Shown: piece by piece, positions 49,881 through 62,952 of the stretch
Position numbering within the stretch: the stretch's first letter is position 1
How the letters are laid out: each line of letters opens with the position of its first letter
From: Eudromia elegans
Lineage: Eukaryota > Chordata > Aves > Tinamiformes > Tinamidae
Assembly (NCBI GenBank): GCA_003342815.1
Contig: PTEX01000297.1
Location: forward strand, 452,710 to 516,709
Direction of reading: 5' to 3'
Length of the DNA stretch: 64,000 nt
Notes under the pieces: model-generated
What the model was told of the DNA's origin: nothing
The model's input: the letters and a program-made list of their open reading frames with translations, nothing else
The model's database searches: none
Made by a program: the position numbers and the translations under genes

Positions 49881-52800
49881 GTTTTCACCCTATTTTCAGG
49901 GCTAGAATCCAAAGTCACTTTGAACCTGAATGTTGAATGCTCCTGCTTACTTTTTTCTATCTTCATAAAATGCATTGCTCTGAGACAGTTTGAACTAGCA
50001 TGTCTTAACTCCCAAGCCCTTTCACATTACTGCATGCTCTCAATATCATGCCAAAACAAGGAAATGCTTCCAGCGATTTAGAACAAAGTGAGAACTTTGT
50101 ATGCAAGAGTATAGATATTGAGGAGAACCACGCTTAATAACCTTTTTATCCCCTAGAGAACAAAGACAGAAAATGAGGACTTATGAGGAAACCAATAGCT
50201 TGACAGAAAAATTCCTTGTTTTGAAGTGGTTTCTGACACCTTTGTTCAGACTGCTGAGTAAGGCTCTGCTTCTAACGAGGTTATGCTTTGTTTAATAGGT
50301 CTTAAGCAGAACTGAATGTTAAGTCTCATTGTTACATAATCAAATATTTTGGAATACATGAAGACCCACTGCTCGTGAAGTCCAATATGTGGAGCATTCA
50401 AATCACTGTCTCAAAAAAGTCACTAGTCCATTTTGCAAGAACAAAATGATCCTTTTCTGTGTCAATTGGACAAAATAATTATTAATTATGGTGGATTTCC
50501 ACTATGACAGAAGTAGTTGACACAAATCATCATATGCTTGACTATTCTGATCTGTGACTAGAGAGAGCTGAGGTGGATGGAAGATGCAGTTAATGTTGGT
50601 AAGAAGCCTCGTCCTTGCCACCTGAATTCTTTTCCTTTTTTTTTTTCCAGTCCATACTATAGGCTGCAAAATCTTTTTCTGTAAAGGCAAAATCACATAT
50701 CTAAGCTGAATCACTCTCTTCCCTCCTCTCACTTTTTTTTGTCCCTCACAATCTATTAATCTGTTCTGGTTTATTTACATTGCAAATCAGAGAGAAAAAA
50801 AACAGCAAGAAGAATGAGCAATCCTTGCCTGGAGGGCTTGACAATGTTCTTATGAGTGATTCATGAGCAGGCGGGAGGTTTGTGAAGAGTGGATGGCATA
50901 GCAAGATTTCTTTTTTTTTTTTCTTTTTCTTTTTTTTTTTTTTTCAGAAAGATAATACTCATTATGACAAGCGGCTTGAAACAGAGAATGCTTCCAATTT
51001 ATGTTATGCTAAGCAGATGAATCCAACCAGTTACTCTACTCATTCTACAAGATAATAAAATAAAAGATAGCAATGTGTATTCTTGCATGGAAAACAGATG
51101 ATAGGCATACAGAACACCTTACAAAGAGGCTTAGAGGATGACTATCTGTATGGGTGTCTATATAGGCTGGATTTCACAGGTTGGAAGAATGTGAAGAGTG
51201 CTGAAGTAATGTATGTAAGAACTCTGTGTCCATTAAGATATTACTTCAAAATTATGCCGGATAAATCATGTTTTTAAAAGTGAGGTAGTCATTTAGGAGG
51301 CTGTATATCATTATGCAACATCACTTTCTGAAGTATAAAATAAATTTTTCTTAGAAGTTTACACACTGTGACAGGTCCACCAAGCAAAGATTACCCTTTT
51401 GATAAAGGAACAGGACCTTGTGTATTGCAAAGTACAAGCAATAAGCAGATCTGTATTTTGAATGATCATAACTTCCTTAACTTTCCATGGATCTATCATA
51501 CTGTTTCATAATGTGAATGTATCTTAATGTTTTTGTGACATTTTATGCCATATACATTAGAAAAAGAATCAGCTTTTTCTTTTTTTCTTGTACCCTTAAT
51601 AACATGATGTCCAAAAGATGCATCACACTATAATGATGCAGTCCTTCCTTTTTTCCTTCCTTTGGGAAGGGAATGCTGCACTATTACCTCAATATATTGA
51701 CTTACTAAATATATCTCACTATTTTGACTTACTCATACATTGCTTTAAGCTTACAGATTAACATCCTATGTTTAACTGACAGTTAGTGGTAATACTTGAC
51801 CATGAGATTCTATCTAGAAAAATGAGGCACTTTACATAATTAATAATAACTTGTTTGTTTCTAATCCATCAGCTCAGTAATGAAATTAATGACATCTTGC
51901 AGTTTACTCGCTAAATTCACTAAGGGTTTTGTTGAGATGCTCGTTCTGGCAATTTTAGGTATTCATACTATATTATTAACAGAGTGGGATCCTGCTTAAC
52001 GTCTAAGATCAGTATAGATTATTTTGACTAAAGAAAACTACCTGTGCACAGAACTCCAGAAAAGTGAATTTCTTCTTTAGAATACTTTTTAAAACTCTCC
52101 CAAACTGTTCCCATCCAGATTTGTAATAAACTGCTGCTGCATGTATTCTCTTTCTCAGTGTCACTTGAACAAAAAAGCCAGCATTTTCTTGTGATTTTTG
52201 GGACTGAGACTATAATATCTGCTATATGTCAGGGGTTTTTTGTTTGTTTTTTTGTTTTTAAATTTTACAAATCAACATGGCATGACCTTACCGGGACATA
52301 AAGAATTTATCTAATTAGTTCAGTTAAAGTCATTTAAAGTGCTGTAATCACTTCACTGTGTTTATCTATCGAAGTAAGAATTTGAAAAGAAAAATTGGCA
52401 AAAAGATTTTATCCTTTGGGGTTTTTTTGCTTTACTTTAGCAGTTTGCTTTGCACACCAGCAGAAATTGAGTTCAGTGAATTTTAACAACTGATTGTCAG
52501 TAATGTCTAATACAGTCAGGTATTTTCTTCATTTATTTCTCTTCTTTCTTTATTTTTATTTAAGCATTTAACTCTTGGAACCCCCAAAAGTCTAGCATGA
52601 AGTAATTTGCTCTCTTTCAGAGGACTAAGTATAGCATACATAACCAAAGCTACCCATACATGCTATATTCTTCAATGAAGCATTGAGCAATGCTGTTGTT
52701 GGGCAATATTTTGACCAATACTGTAGTTGGGCAGTGTATACATTTATCTTCATTAAACGTCTTTTTTCAAATTATTCACATTGGATGTTGAAATTAGAAA

Positions 52801-55800
52801 TGTACATCCTGGACATATTGAATTTAAGTTTTGAAACTTTGCCTACTGCTCAGTCTTCAATCTTCTGTTTCTCTGATCAAAAGCACTACTATTTTTGTTT
52901 TAAGTATACATTTATTGGGTTAGGCATTAAAAAATAACTGAAAATAAAAGAATATGCCATGTATTAAACATTCCAGATAGGTTTTATATAGGTGGAAATA
53001 CAGTGGAAAAGACATCATGAAAAGGAATTTTTTCCTGCAGAATGAAAGGTAGGAGGAGGTATTTGTTAAATAAAGAAAGCTTTTTTTTTTTTTTTTTAAT
53101 TTTTATTAGCCATCTAAAATATGGTATGACAGCAAACATTCTCCTGGAGTTATTAAAAAAAAAAAATCATTCTCTTTGTATTCCAGCAAAATTTCTAGGG
53201 ATTTAGGGGCCAGGTGTGTTATTAATACTATAATAGTATTTATTTCTATTCTTTTTGATATAATAATCTCAGAAGGCTACTGCCTTTGGGAAATTTCATG
53301 AAATACATAACCAGACCCTCCAGGGTAAGGCATGACTTTCAATTCAGATCGGTTAAGACCAACAATAGAAAATTTCTTTAGTAACTCAGAAGCTTTTCTG
53401 TTACTCTTTTCTTTTTTTCTTCTGTTTGTTTATTTGTTTTTACTTAAAAAGTGCTTTCTAGTGGGTTTAAATTTAGCCTAGCTTTGCTCTAGTCTAAATT
53501 TAACTGGAGTTGCTGTTTTTCTCAGTTATGATGTAACTTCTGTTCCACCTCATCTCTTTTCTCCCATCTTACCTATAATAACAGTTATCTTCCTTTTCAA
53601 GTACTTTGAGATGAACTGATGCTGATAAAATGTGCTACACAGAAAGTGAATATGACTGCAGAGAAAAAATCTGGAGAGCAAGGCAGAACAGTGAATGTTT
53701 GTAAATATGCCATTCACTTGGTAATTCTTAGTCAAGAAGAATTAATGGTAGACAATTTTTTTGTGAATTAGTTAATCTGTATTCGGTGAGACCAGACTTG
53801 GAGAGAACAGAGAGTACCTGACAACTTTCAAAGACAGCAGATGTTTCCATTTTATGGGCAGGTAGGATCTTACTTCTCTACCAGTGTAGATGTCCTAGAT
53901 CAATGTCAGTGTATTATTTCTTTGGCACTACTTAGAGATTCAGTTGCGCTTCATCCTGCTTGGCAGCGAGAATTTATTGTACGTAGAGGATTCCATGAAC
54001 CACTACATCAAGACAACAATTCAATACACAATTTTCTTTGAGTCTGTCTGGAAAGATTCCTTCAGACTGTGCTGTCATTATAAGACATTGGGAACAGTGA
54101 ACAACACCCTGCTATCCTTTAAGACTAAAGAGCAAGACATACAGATGGGCTAAAATCCGTCTTAATGTCCTGCACTCGATTGTTCTTATGGACTGGTATC
54201 TAGTAGCTTCTTGATTGCTGTCCAGTGCGGTTTTTGTATTTTCCCATTGGATAACCTAGACATACTGGTGAAATTTGTCTATTTGTATAGATAAATATGT
54301 ATATAGGATCTAAATGCCATCAAAGTCTCTATGAAAGCCATCTTGAGGTTCTCCCATCAGAAAGTATTTGCCACACAGCAGTTTATGTAGACTGAGTTGT
54401 GCCATACCCTAAAAGTATCACAATGGAGAAGGATGTTACAGAAGACTAGGAATAATAACAAAGTTTTCTGTGCTCCAGCAGTTTTTTGTAGAGGTATTCC
54501 TGGTCTTTTTATGTAGATTGTTCTAAATGAAATTGTAAATTGTCATGAGATGTCTAAGGGCAAATTTTCAGAAATCTTATGCTTCTGTTAAGTTAGAGAA
54601 AGCTTCTATTAAATTATGAGAGTGACACACACCAGCATTAAGTGATGTCCTTTATAGTTAAGAAGCAGAGACACATTTTTTGAAATTTGGCTTTGGGTAA
54701 TTTCTCATTTTCATGGTCTCCACGCAAAGCACCATTAAAGCCATTATTAGAAGCAAACACAACACACAGCGTTACTTGTTTTTAAAGACACATTGCTTAG
54801 AAAAGATCATTCCGTGCTATGTGTATTCCAAACATTATAGCACTGCATTTCTTTTCTTTGCTTTATCTGACATTACTGCAAAGCAAATATGCTAATATCA
54901 AAGTCTCATGATAGATCCAGAATACTTCTAATTCCCAGTTGTGGAAATAAAATATAGATTTCCCATGGAGAAAAATTATGCACAATATATTTGATGGAGT
55001 ATAAGAATTTCTAAAGTCATTGAAGCAGCATTGTCTGATTTGTGAAAGAACCAGAACAGGAATATGTGGTACACCTGATATATAGACAGTAACAGAAGGT
55101 CTATACAGGGAATTAACAGCACTAGCATGGAGCTTCTGATGCTTTTCAACACACAGCTTTTATTTTTTTAAAAATCTTATGCCTCATGACCATCATGTTT
55201 CAGCTTCATCACTGTGGCATGGAATTAAAAGTAGCAAATGCATTGAAGAGGGCAAGTCGATCAAGTATATTGAGTACACAGAGAATGATCTTGATTTTCA
55301 TTATGAAAAGAAAATTTGTAGGAGGGTGATTTTCAATCAAGCGTTGATATTCAAAACATCAGCAACAAACTCAGAACCTCTGACTCCTCAAAAGAAAGGG
55401 AAAAAAATAAAAAATCTCAGTTTGAGTCTGTTTTCATCCCCTCTATCTGACTAAAACAAGGTTTTCATATGTACATTGTCCAAAAAGTAAGTAAGACAGG
55501 AAGGGAGTAGCAAGTCAGGCTGTGTCTTGTTTGCTCTGTCATCAGCACATTGGAAAGTTCCTGCAAATGGCCAATGTGAGACTAGACCAGAAAAGAGGAA
55601 CATAATTAAATTTCAGATATCAAGGCTCCACTATGAAACTGAGTCATTATAAACCACATGAAGCTTTTCAAACACAATGGAAAAATATAGTATCTGTATT
55701 ACTGAATGAGAAGTTAATTTTGAGATTCTACTAGAGCTTCATTTTGCATCTTGTAAATCCACATTATAGAAAACATTTGTAGAGAAGTTTTTCTTTTGTT

Positions 55801-57677
55801 TTTTAATAGCAATTTAAAACATACACTTTATAATGATTTTAGCTATACTGAACAAAAAACTCCCTAATACAGGAGAATATTGGATATTCATATTTCCAAG
55901 CTTTTAATGTAGATGTAGAACTGATATAGGATATTACACAACTGTTAAGGTTTGATAATGGTGAGCAAGTTGCAAGTAAAGATATAAGTTATTTCTTTAT
56001 ATCTGTTGAAGATGGAGGGAAAAACATATATTGATATATTTTATAGATATTGCAAATAATCTGAAGGCAGAAAAAGTGTGAATTACCTTTTTTATTCCAC
56101 GCTTTTATGATTATGGGTAAATGGAGTATGTTTTAATTATCAAAGAATTGTAGTCTTATTTGCAAAAATATATCGCAGTCTGGATGGAAAAAAAGTAGGG
56201 GAAAAAATATAATAGTCCATTTTTAATCCAAAATAGTTCATAACCAATACCTAGGCATGATAGTAGCTTGATTTCCTTTTTATTTTGTGCACCTCAGTGT
56301 GAATTTAAAAGACTGTTTGAGTATCCATTTTTCAAAGTGTAGAATACTGCTTTTTAACATGATAATAACTTCAATCAGATGTATGAGACAAGTATGGGGG
56401 GAAGGAGGAGAGTGACAAAAGCAACACTCCACAATTGCAAAATGCCCTTGAATACTTTTATATGTCACTACCTGGGCTTTCATCTCTATAAATTCCACTC
56501 ACTTTGATAACTCATATTCCTGTAAGGCCACTCTACCTTGAAAACAAGTTCTCTGAAAACTTGCACAAAATCAGAGAAAGAATAAGGAGGAGGGAGGAAA
56601 AAGCAGAAGGAAGTTTAGAGCAGCAGAGGGATCTGGGGGATCTACGGAGATCTGGTAGTAGAAAAGATGCTCAGGGAATTGGAACTCGGATATATAATTT
56701 TCCTTTGGGCGTAGCTCATATTGCTGCTGCATCTCATTTTTGCTTTGTTTTTACATATGACCTGCAGGTTATATGCATGAAAATATTAGTTTTTATAGTA
56801 ACATCCCACAGGGATTCGCTAACTGCACACTCAAATTCTTTGTCATGATTATAGAGTTAGCTACAACCATCTGTTTCAGGTTCCTTCAAAACTGAAAAAG
56901 AAAAAAAAGAAAATGGAAGAGTATGCCAAGAAAGGTGGAAGGGTCACGAACATCATCTGCAGCAAATATATGATAGTCAATTAGAGACTTTTAAAAGACC
57001 AGCAGTCTACTGCATGGTAAACAACTATTAAGGAGTTTAAAATTTCAGAAAGAAAAATATACCGCATAGCAGATTGTTTCTAGTATTACACGCTATGCTA
57101 TTCTGAATTTTAATCCCCTTTACAACACTTATCTTCCCTGGAAATCTGTGCTATTTGCTAATCTCTATTTCCGGAAAATGAAATTTGACAACTGCATACT
57201 AAAGTCACATCTGGGGAGAATTCTGTGTTTGTGGATTAATTTTACCTGGATTTTATGAAACAGCACCCAAAGTAAATTGGTTCAACATTTGTAAATGCAC
57301 ATAAAGATAAAAAATAGGTATGCATTATAAATGTGCGGGGGAAATTAATATAGAATTTTCACTTTTGTTTCTTCAAGTTCTGTCTTGAATCAAATACTAT
57401 TTGATCAAATTGGACTGTACTGCAGACAATAAATGTTTTGCTCAGCAAAACAGTTCATTCCAACAATATGCTCTATACTGTACCTACAACAATACATCTA
57501 CAGTGTAGATAATAGACGCTAAATACTTCTGACAAGAAGAAACAAAACTTCTGCTAAAATTTTTCTCTATAGTTCATTGAAATAATAATGTTCTCTGGTC
57601 CAATCAGTGCTCTGGGCAAGACAGATCTCTCAGAAACATGCTGCAGTTGAGCAACTGTTGAGCAACACTACTACATT
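49881..57677. other. Long unique noncoding stretch
   Basis: Nearly 8 kb with no recognisable gene or interspersed repeat. Contains T/C-rich tracts at 50,907-50,945, T17 at 53,081-53,097 and scattered short A/T runs. Short open frames near 53.84-54.15 kb (plus strand, two overlapping frames) and 56.5-56.85 kb show no domain that I recognise. Confidence 0.5.
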
Positions 57678-57789
57678 GTTAAGAAGAATCATAGAATCAT
57701 GTTAAGAAGAATTACCATAGAGTGTAATTGGAAGGGATATTTAGAGATGATCTAGTCCAACTCATCTGCACATCCAGGGTCACCTACAC

Positions 57790-59560
57790 AATGTGGCACA
57801 GGACTGCACACAAATAACTTTGGAAGATCTCCAGAGAGAGAGACTCCACAGACCCTCTGGGCAGCCTGTTCCAGTGCTTTGTCTCACTGTTACGAATTTT
57901 TTCCTTAGGATCCTGTAGAACTTTTGATGCTTCAGTTTGTGGCCATTTCCTCTAATCCTGTCAGTGGTCACCACTAAAAAGAGGCTGGCCTCATCCTCCT
58001 CACTCCCTCCCTTAAGGTATTTATACTCACTCAACAGCTCCCCTCTCAGCCTTTCCTCCTTCAACCTGAACAGGCTCAGCTCTCTCAGCCTTTCCTCAAA
58101 GGGCAGATGTTCCAGTCCTCTAATCATCTTTGTAGCCCTGCCCTTGACTCTCTCCTGAGGAGCCCAGAACTGGACACACTACTCCAGGTGTGGCCTCACC
58201 AGGGCTGAGTAGAGAAGGATGATCACCTCTCTTGACCTGCTGGAGACGCTCTTCTTAATGCATTCCAGGATCCCATTGGCTTTCTTGGCACACTGCTGCC
58301 TCATGGTCAACATGTTGTCCACCATGGCACTCTGGTCCTTCTCTGCAGAGCTTATCTCCAGAAGCACCCTACCCTTTACTGATGCATGAGGTTATTCCTC
58401 CTCACGTGCAGGATCTTGCACCTGCTGTTGTTGAACTTCATGAGGTTTCTCACTGCCCAGTTGTCTAGCCTGTCCAAGTCTCTCTGGATGTCAGTGCAGC
58501 CCTCTGCAGACCCCCATACTAGGGAATGAGCTACTCCACCTAGTTTTGTATCATCATCAAACTGTCTGACAGAGCACTCTGTCCCTTTGTCCAGGTCACT
58601 TTTTTGTCCTGTCCTTTTTCTCCACATTCTGTTTACTGTCGTCTTCTGTTTGAGTTTTGCGAGGAGTTCCTTACTCATCCATGCAAGTCTCCTGCCCCCC
58701 TGCCTGACTTCTTAATCACAGAGATGCACAGATCCTGAGTGTGGAGGAAGTACTGCTTGAATACTAACCAGCTCTCTTGGGTCTCCCATCCTTCTAGAGC
58801 CCTAGCCCATTGCATTCTTCTGAGCAGGTCTCTGAAGAGACCAAAGTCGGCCCTCCTGAAATCCATGACTGCAAGGCTACTTACAGCTCTGCTTCTTTTT
58901 CATTGGATCCTGAACTCCAGCAACTCATTATCACTGCAGCCAAGGCTACCCTCCCACCTTCACATCTCCAACAAGTCCCTCTCTGTTAGTGCAAGGTCAG
59001 GTAGCTCACCCTCTCCTCATTGGCTTCTCCACAATCTATGTCAAAAAATTATCATCAACACACTACAGAAACCTCCAGGACTGTTTGGGTCTAGCTGTGT
59101 TGTACTTCCAGCTGGTATCAGGGTGGTTGAAGTCCTCTAGGAGAACCAGGGCCTGTCACCATCAGGCTACTTCCAGATTTCTGTAGAAGGCCTCATCAAC
59201 TTCCTCATTCTGATCTAGTGCCCTATTGCAAACATTTACCACAATGTCTCCACATTAGCCTGCCCTCTAATCCTTACCCACAGCTCTCAACTCACTCATC
59301 ATCCACCCCCAGGCTGAGCTCCATGCATTCCAGCTCTTCTCCCACATAAAGAGCTACTCCACCACCTCCCCTTCCCAGCTTGTCCTTCCTGAAAAAACAT
59401 ACAGCCTTCCATGACAGCACTCCAGTCATGTGATCTGTCCCACTATGTCTCTGTAATTGTGACAAGATCATGACCCTGGGACTGCACACAGATTCCTACA
59501 GACTGTTCCTCCTGTTTTTTCCCCATGCTGCGTGCATTGGTGTACAGGCATTTAAGGGAA
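57790..59560 (-). pseudogene. CR1 ORF2 pseudogene (endonuclease and reverse transcriptase, RT core deleted)
   Basis: The endonuclease begins near 59,557 (CLYTNARSMG) and shows ITET near 59,440, a GGGGVALYV block (about 59,340-59,365), DFNHPD (about 59,130-59,150) and a SLGCSD block (about 58,925-58,940). The tryptophan codon after ITET is a stop, the glycine of GDFN is glutamate, and the catalytic histidine of the SDH motif is asparagine, so nuclease activity is lost. The linker (MSKELLAKLKQK, 58,640-58,680) runs directly into SDLDKGTECSVRQF and a DDTKLGG box in which FADD reads FDDD: about 300 residues of RT fingers and palm are absent. C-terminal blocks ([52 protein letters not shown]) follow in shifting frames. 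Confidence 0.88.
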
Positions 59561-59603
59561 GTAATGAAGTCTGCAGGTTTCCCAGGAGGGGTGACAGAGG
59601 ACC

Positions 59604-59644
59604 CTTTATAATCATATCCAATACCTTTATAATCATATCCAATA
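59604..59644. repeat. Tandem duplication, 21-bp period, inside CR1
   Basis: Two 20-base copies at 59,604-59,623 and 59,625-59,644. On the minus strand it adds exactly seven codons (GYDYKG repeated), in the ORF1-ORF2 junction region. Confidence 0.9.
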
Positions 59645-59740
59645 CTCAGTGTCATGCAGTGAAAGGCACCTACTGACCCTGGCTGCATGCCCCTGATTGT
59701 CCTATCCATATAATACCCACCTTCACCCTTCTTGCTTAGT

Positions 59741-61120
59741 TTAAAGCCCTCCCAGGCTGGCCAACCTTTCAACAAAGACACGTGTGCCCCTCCTGCTGAG
59801 GTGGTTCTCCTCATTCCCGATGGTGGCGGTCTTCAACAGAGTGGTCTTCAAAGGCAATCTTATGGTTATAGAAACCAAAACCCTGTTGCCAAGAGCAGTG
59901 GCACAGCCAATTGTTAACCTGTAATACCCGCCTTTTTCCTCCTAGCATCTATTCCCCTCATTGACAGGATAGAGGAGAGGCAACCTGAGCTCCCAGACCT
60001 TTGCAATCTCTAGGACTCTGAAATCTTGTTTGACGTTTCTCAGTTTCCTCATAGCGTCATTAGTGCCCACATGAAACAGTAACAGAGGATAGTAGTCAGA
60101 CATCTGGACAAGCCTTGGCAGTCTCTCTGCAACGTCCCTTATTTAAGCCCCTGGTAGGCAACAGACCTCGTAGGGGTTGATTCTAGAAATTGGTGCCTCT
60201 GTGCCCTGCAGTAGGGAGTCACCCACTACAATCACTCGCCATTTCTTCCAGGTGCTCCTTTTCTCCTTTGTGAGAACATCCTTAAGGTGCAAACTTGACT
60301 GCCTGGCCCTAGGCAAGCCCCTGGATGGGCCCTTATCCTTAACCTCATTTGTCTGGTCTTCAATTTCCAGAGCTTCATAGCTGTTGAACGTAGTCACTTG
60401 TAGAGGCGAGGTGGGCCAGGAAAGATTGTTTCTACCACCTCAAACATGGACCTGTTTCCATTCTTGTTCATCACTTAATATTGTTAATTCTGCCCCCTGT
60501 GCTCTATGGCAAGAGGGTAGTGGATCCTCAAATCGAATTGGTGGGTTCTCTGGGTGCACCTCCTGGGATGACTGCAGAACATGGCTTCACCAGTCTATTG
60601 CTTTCTCACATTCTCTAATGTTCCTCAACGTTTTTACCTCCTCTTTCAGCTCCACTACCAGGCTAAGCAGGTCATCCACCTGCTTACACCTAAGGCGGGT
60701 GATGTTTTTGCTACAGCCTGATAACATGGAGAGACTCAGACATTCCTCACAGCTACAGACATGGACTGCCACGTGTTTCTGTGATGGTTCAGTCTGTGTC
60801 ACCACAGTCTTTCTGACAGAGGCTCTCTCACAAGCAGAGACCATAGCTCCGCCTGATCTGCTGATGGAAGAGATCCTGGAAAGAACTCTTTTCCTGAGCC
60901 AGGAGAAGACTCCCTGCACCTGCCTGCACCTCCTGCCTGCACGATTTGTGGCGCTAACTGCCACGCCATGCCCTGCCTGACATGGCACGTTCCCTTTGCC
61001 CACTCTGTTCGCCACGCTCCTGGTCACTTGTGCTCCCTGGGCTCGGTGCTGCCCGCACGGGGGTTGGCGCTGGGGCTGCCTCTTGCTCCCTGCACTTTCT
61101 TGCTCGGTGGCTTTTGCCAC
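59741..61120 (-). pseudogene. CR1 ORF1 pseudogene (nucleic-acid-binding region plus SGNH esterase)
   Basis: CR1 ORF1 encodes the RNA-binding/chaperone-like protein of the retrotransposon, with a C-terminal esterase of the SGNH fold. Here the N-terminal part (61,120-60,587) ends in a helical, charged block (CKQVDDLLSLVVELKEEVKT, LRNIRECEKAIDW) and is cut by a stop directly after IDW. A second stop lies near 60,450. The esterase part keeps the block-I motif VVGDSLLQGTEA (about 60,205-60,240), the FHVGTND motif (about 60,055-60,075) and an HLSRRG block near 59,795, where the usual aspartate three residues before the histidine reads glutamate. The codon at 61,120 is GTG, so the original start is lost or lies elsewhere. 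The natural ORF1 stop appears retained at 59,741. The 198-codon plus-strand open frame here (60,384-60,980) is antisense. Confidence 0.85.
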
Positions 61121-61190
61121 GGTTGTGCTCCCCTAGACAAGGTGCTCTGGTGTGAGTGTCTGCTCCGGGGCCCTTCCCTTTGAAATCACT

Positions 61191-62815
61191 GTGCCAGTTT
61201 ACAATAAATAAGTAAATAACATAATATTTAATCACTACTCCCAATACACTGTCATGTTTTCCTTTCCCTCTAATTTTATTTTCCCACCAAAACTGATTAG
61301 CAAGATAAATGTGTAAATAAAATCTTTCTTTCTTTCTTTATGTGCTCCCTGTATAAAATTTATTCACAAAAAACCACACCTGGGGATTGATGGTACTAGT
61401 CCTATCACCATGGGATCAATTCTGATATATGTCCCATTGTCTCAAAGGTTTTATTTAGGTTGAAGAAAACAAACCAAAGATTAGTAAAATTATTGCATAG
61501 ATTGTGTCAGCATTCTCTACAAATATCAGGAATAATCCTTGTTCTACAAAAGAGTGAGGTTCATCTGATCATACTTTATGGCGAGACCCACCTCATCTAT
61601 CTGCATTATTGATGAAATAATATAGATATGATTCCCTACATTGTTGATGAAATCTACATTATTGATACCTACATCTGAAATACATACCTTAATTTGAATC
61701 AGTTCAGTGAAATAGGCATTTTTAGGTAATAACTCATTTGAAATGTCTTAGCTGTTTATTTTAAGAAGACATGGTTAGTTCCTTAAAACTTCTGCAAAGA
61801 GAGGTCTAGGTGTATGAGTTATAGATATACAAAATTAAGTGAATTAAGTCTCTGCCTAGATAGGTAAATTTTACCTTTTTCATCTCAGATTCTCTGTACA
61901 GGCTAGGCTTTTTGTCTAGGTTTTAACTGTCAGTGAGAATGGGAAAAAGTGTCTTTAAAAGTCTTTCTTTTTATTTATCTGATGTTACTTACCTGATAAT
62001 AAAGCACCCTCTAGAGGTGCCTAACTCTCTCCACTGACTATAGAAAAAATAAAATGGAGGTTATCCACTAAATGCCAAAATCAGTTACTAGTGTCTGAAG
62101 AGGCTCTATATTTCCTTTCAGATAAAGAAAACTTTTAGCATCATTTTTCTTTTGCATAATTTTCAGCAAACATCGGACATAAATAAAAAAGTTATATATT
62201 ACTCCTGAAAGACAGTAATGATGGCCTTGTTAATGAGATGCACAGACTTCAGTTCCTGGTTCAACTTTATCCTGAGAATTATTGGTAGAGGCTAGAACAC
62301 ACACACACACAAAAGAATTTTGTTTTAATGACAAGTTTAATATGAAGGAGAGACTGATATTACAGTGCACATAAGAAATTAGGTAGCCACAGCATAGAAG
62401 CCTTATTTCAGTTGGTACACTTGTCTAAAACTGAACTTGTGACTCCTCTAGGTCATGAGTCATAAATGTCAGTTTTACTTTTTAATGTTGACAGTTCATT
62501 TCCCTGTATTTTTAATAAGCTTGACAAACCAAAGTTAACTTAATTGTAAATGGTGAGTAACAAAATGAGTGAAGAGCTTAGTCTATCAAACTGATGAACT
62601 GATGAACTGATGTAGCATTTAGGGATTTCTGTGACCATTGATAGTTCTGGGTATTTCCAAGGTGATGTTTAGCACTTTACCTAAAAGTACAAGTGACAAA
62701 GTTAAAGGAATGATGGATTGTATTCCTGCATGATAAGTACACCTATTCTGAGGCAGATGCTATTGAAATCTGGAAGCAAACTCCCAATAAAATTAAAAGT
62801 TAAGAGGAAGAAATA
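61191..62815. other. Unique AT-rich noncoding DNA
   Basis: No gene recognised. Contains short (CTTT)n text near 61,324-61,340 and a (CA)n array at 62,297-62,311. Confidence 0.6.
62297..62311. repeat. Short (CA)n array
   Basis: Seven or eight CA units followed by a short A run. Confidence 0.9.
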
Positions 62816-62910
62816 CAGAATCACAGAAGAGTTGAGGTAGGAAAGGATCTCTAGAGATAATTTGCCCCAGGCCCTCTGCACAAAACAGGACAGTGAAAAC
62901 AGGTTGTGCC
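62816..62910 (-). mobile_element. CR1 LINE 3' end fragment
   Basis: Minus strand: 'cagaatcacagaagagttga', 'ggaaaggatctctagagata' and 'ggccctctgcacaaaacagg' are the reverse complement of a CR1 3' end (tail, GATCTCTAGAG, then the last UTR segment). Only about 95 bases are recognisable. It sits head-to-tail with the next fragment. Confidence 0.75.
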
Positions 62911-62952
62911 AGACAGGAAATGGAGACTAGAGGACCATGCTGAAAATAATAA

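Larger units (their letters stand above)
57685..61190 (-). mobile_element. Near-complete but internally deleted CR1 LINE
   Basis: The largest element in the window, transcribed on the minus strand. It begins near 61,190 with a GC-rich leader, followed by ORF1, the ORF2 endonuclease and the ORF2 linker. A large deletion at about 58,600-58,610 removes the core of the reverse transcriptase; the RT catalytic box and ORF2 C-terminus follow. It ends in a 3' UTR with 'gatctagtcc'-type text in reverse and the 8-bp tail at 57,687-57,705. At about 3.5 kb it is short of the usual roughly 4.5 kb mainly because of this deletion. A 22-bp-period duplication of 'tgttaagaagaat' overlaps the tail (57,678-57,722). 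Composition changes sharply at about 61,190 from GC-rich to AT-rich, marking the 5' boundary. Confidence 0.93.

Noticed and set aside
53841..54153. Two overlapping plus-strand frames as a frameshifted pseudogene
   Set aside because: Neither frame resembles a known family; overlap of frames alone is not evidence.
55465..55500. Possible mariner terminus around 'ttgtccaaaaagtaagtaag'
   Set aside because: No matching inverted end or TA duplication found nearby.
58739..59140. 133-codon plus-strand open frame
   Set aside because: Antisense to the CR1 endonuclease; no domain in the plus-strand reading.
60384..60980. Longest open frame in the window, 198 codons, plus strand
   Set aside because: It is exactly antisense to CR1 ORF1, whose own peptide blocks are recognisable on the minus strand.
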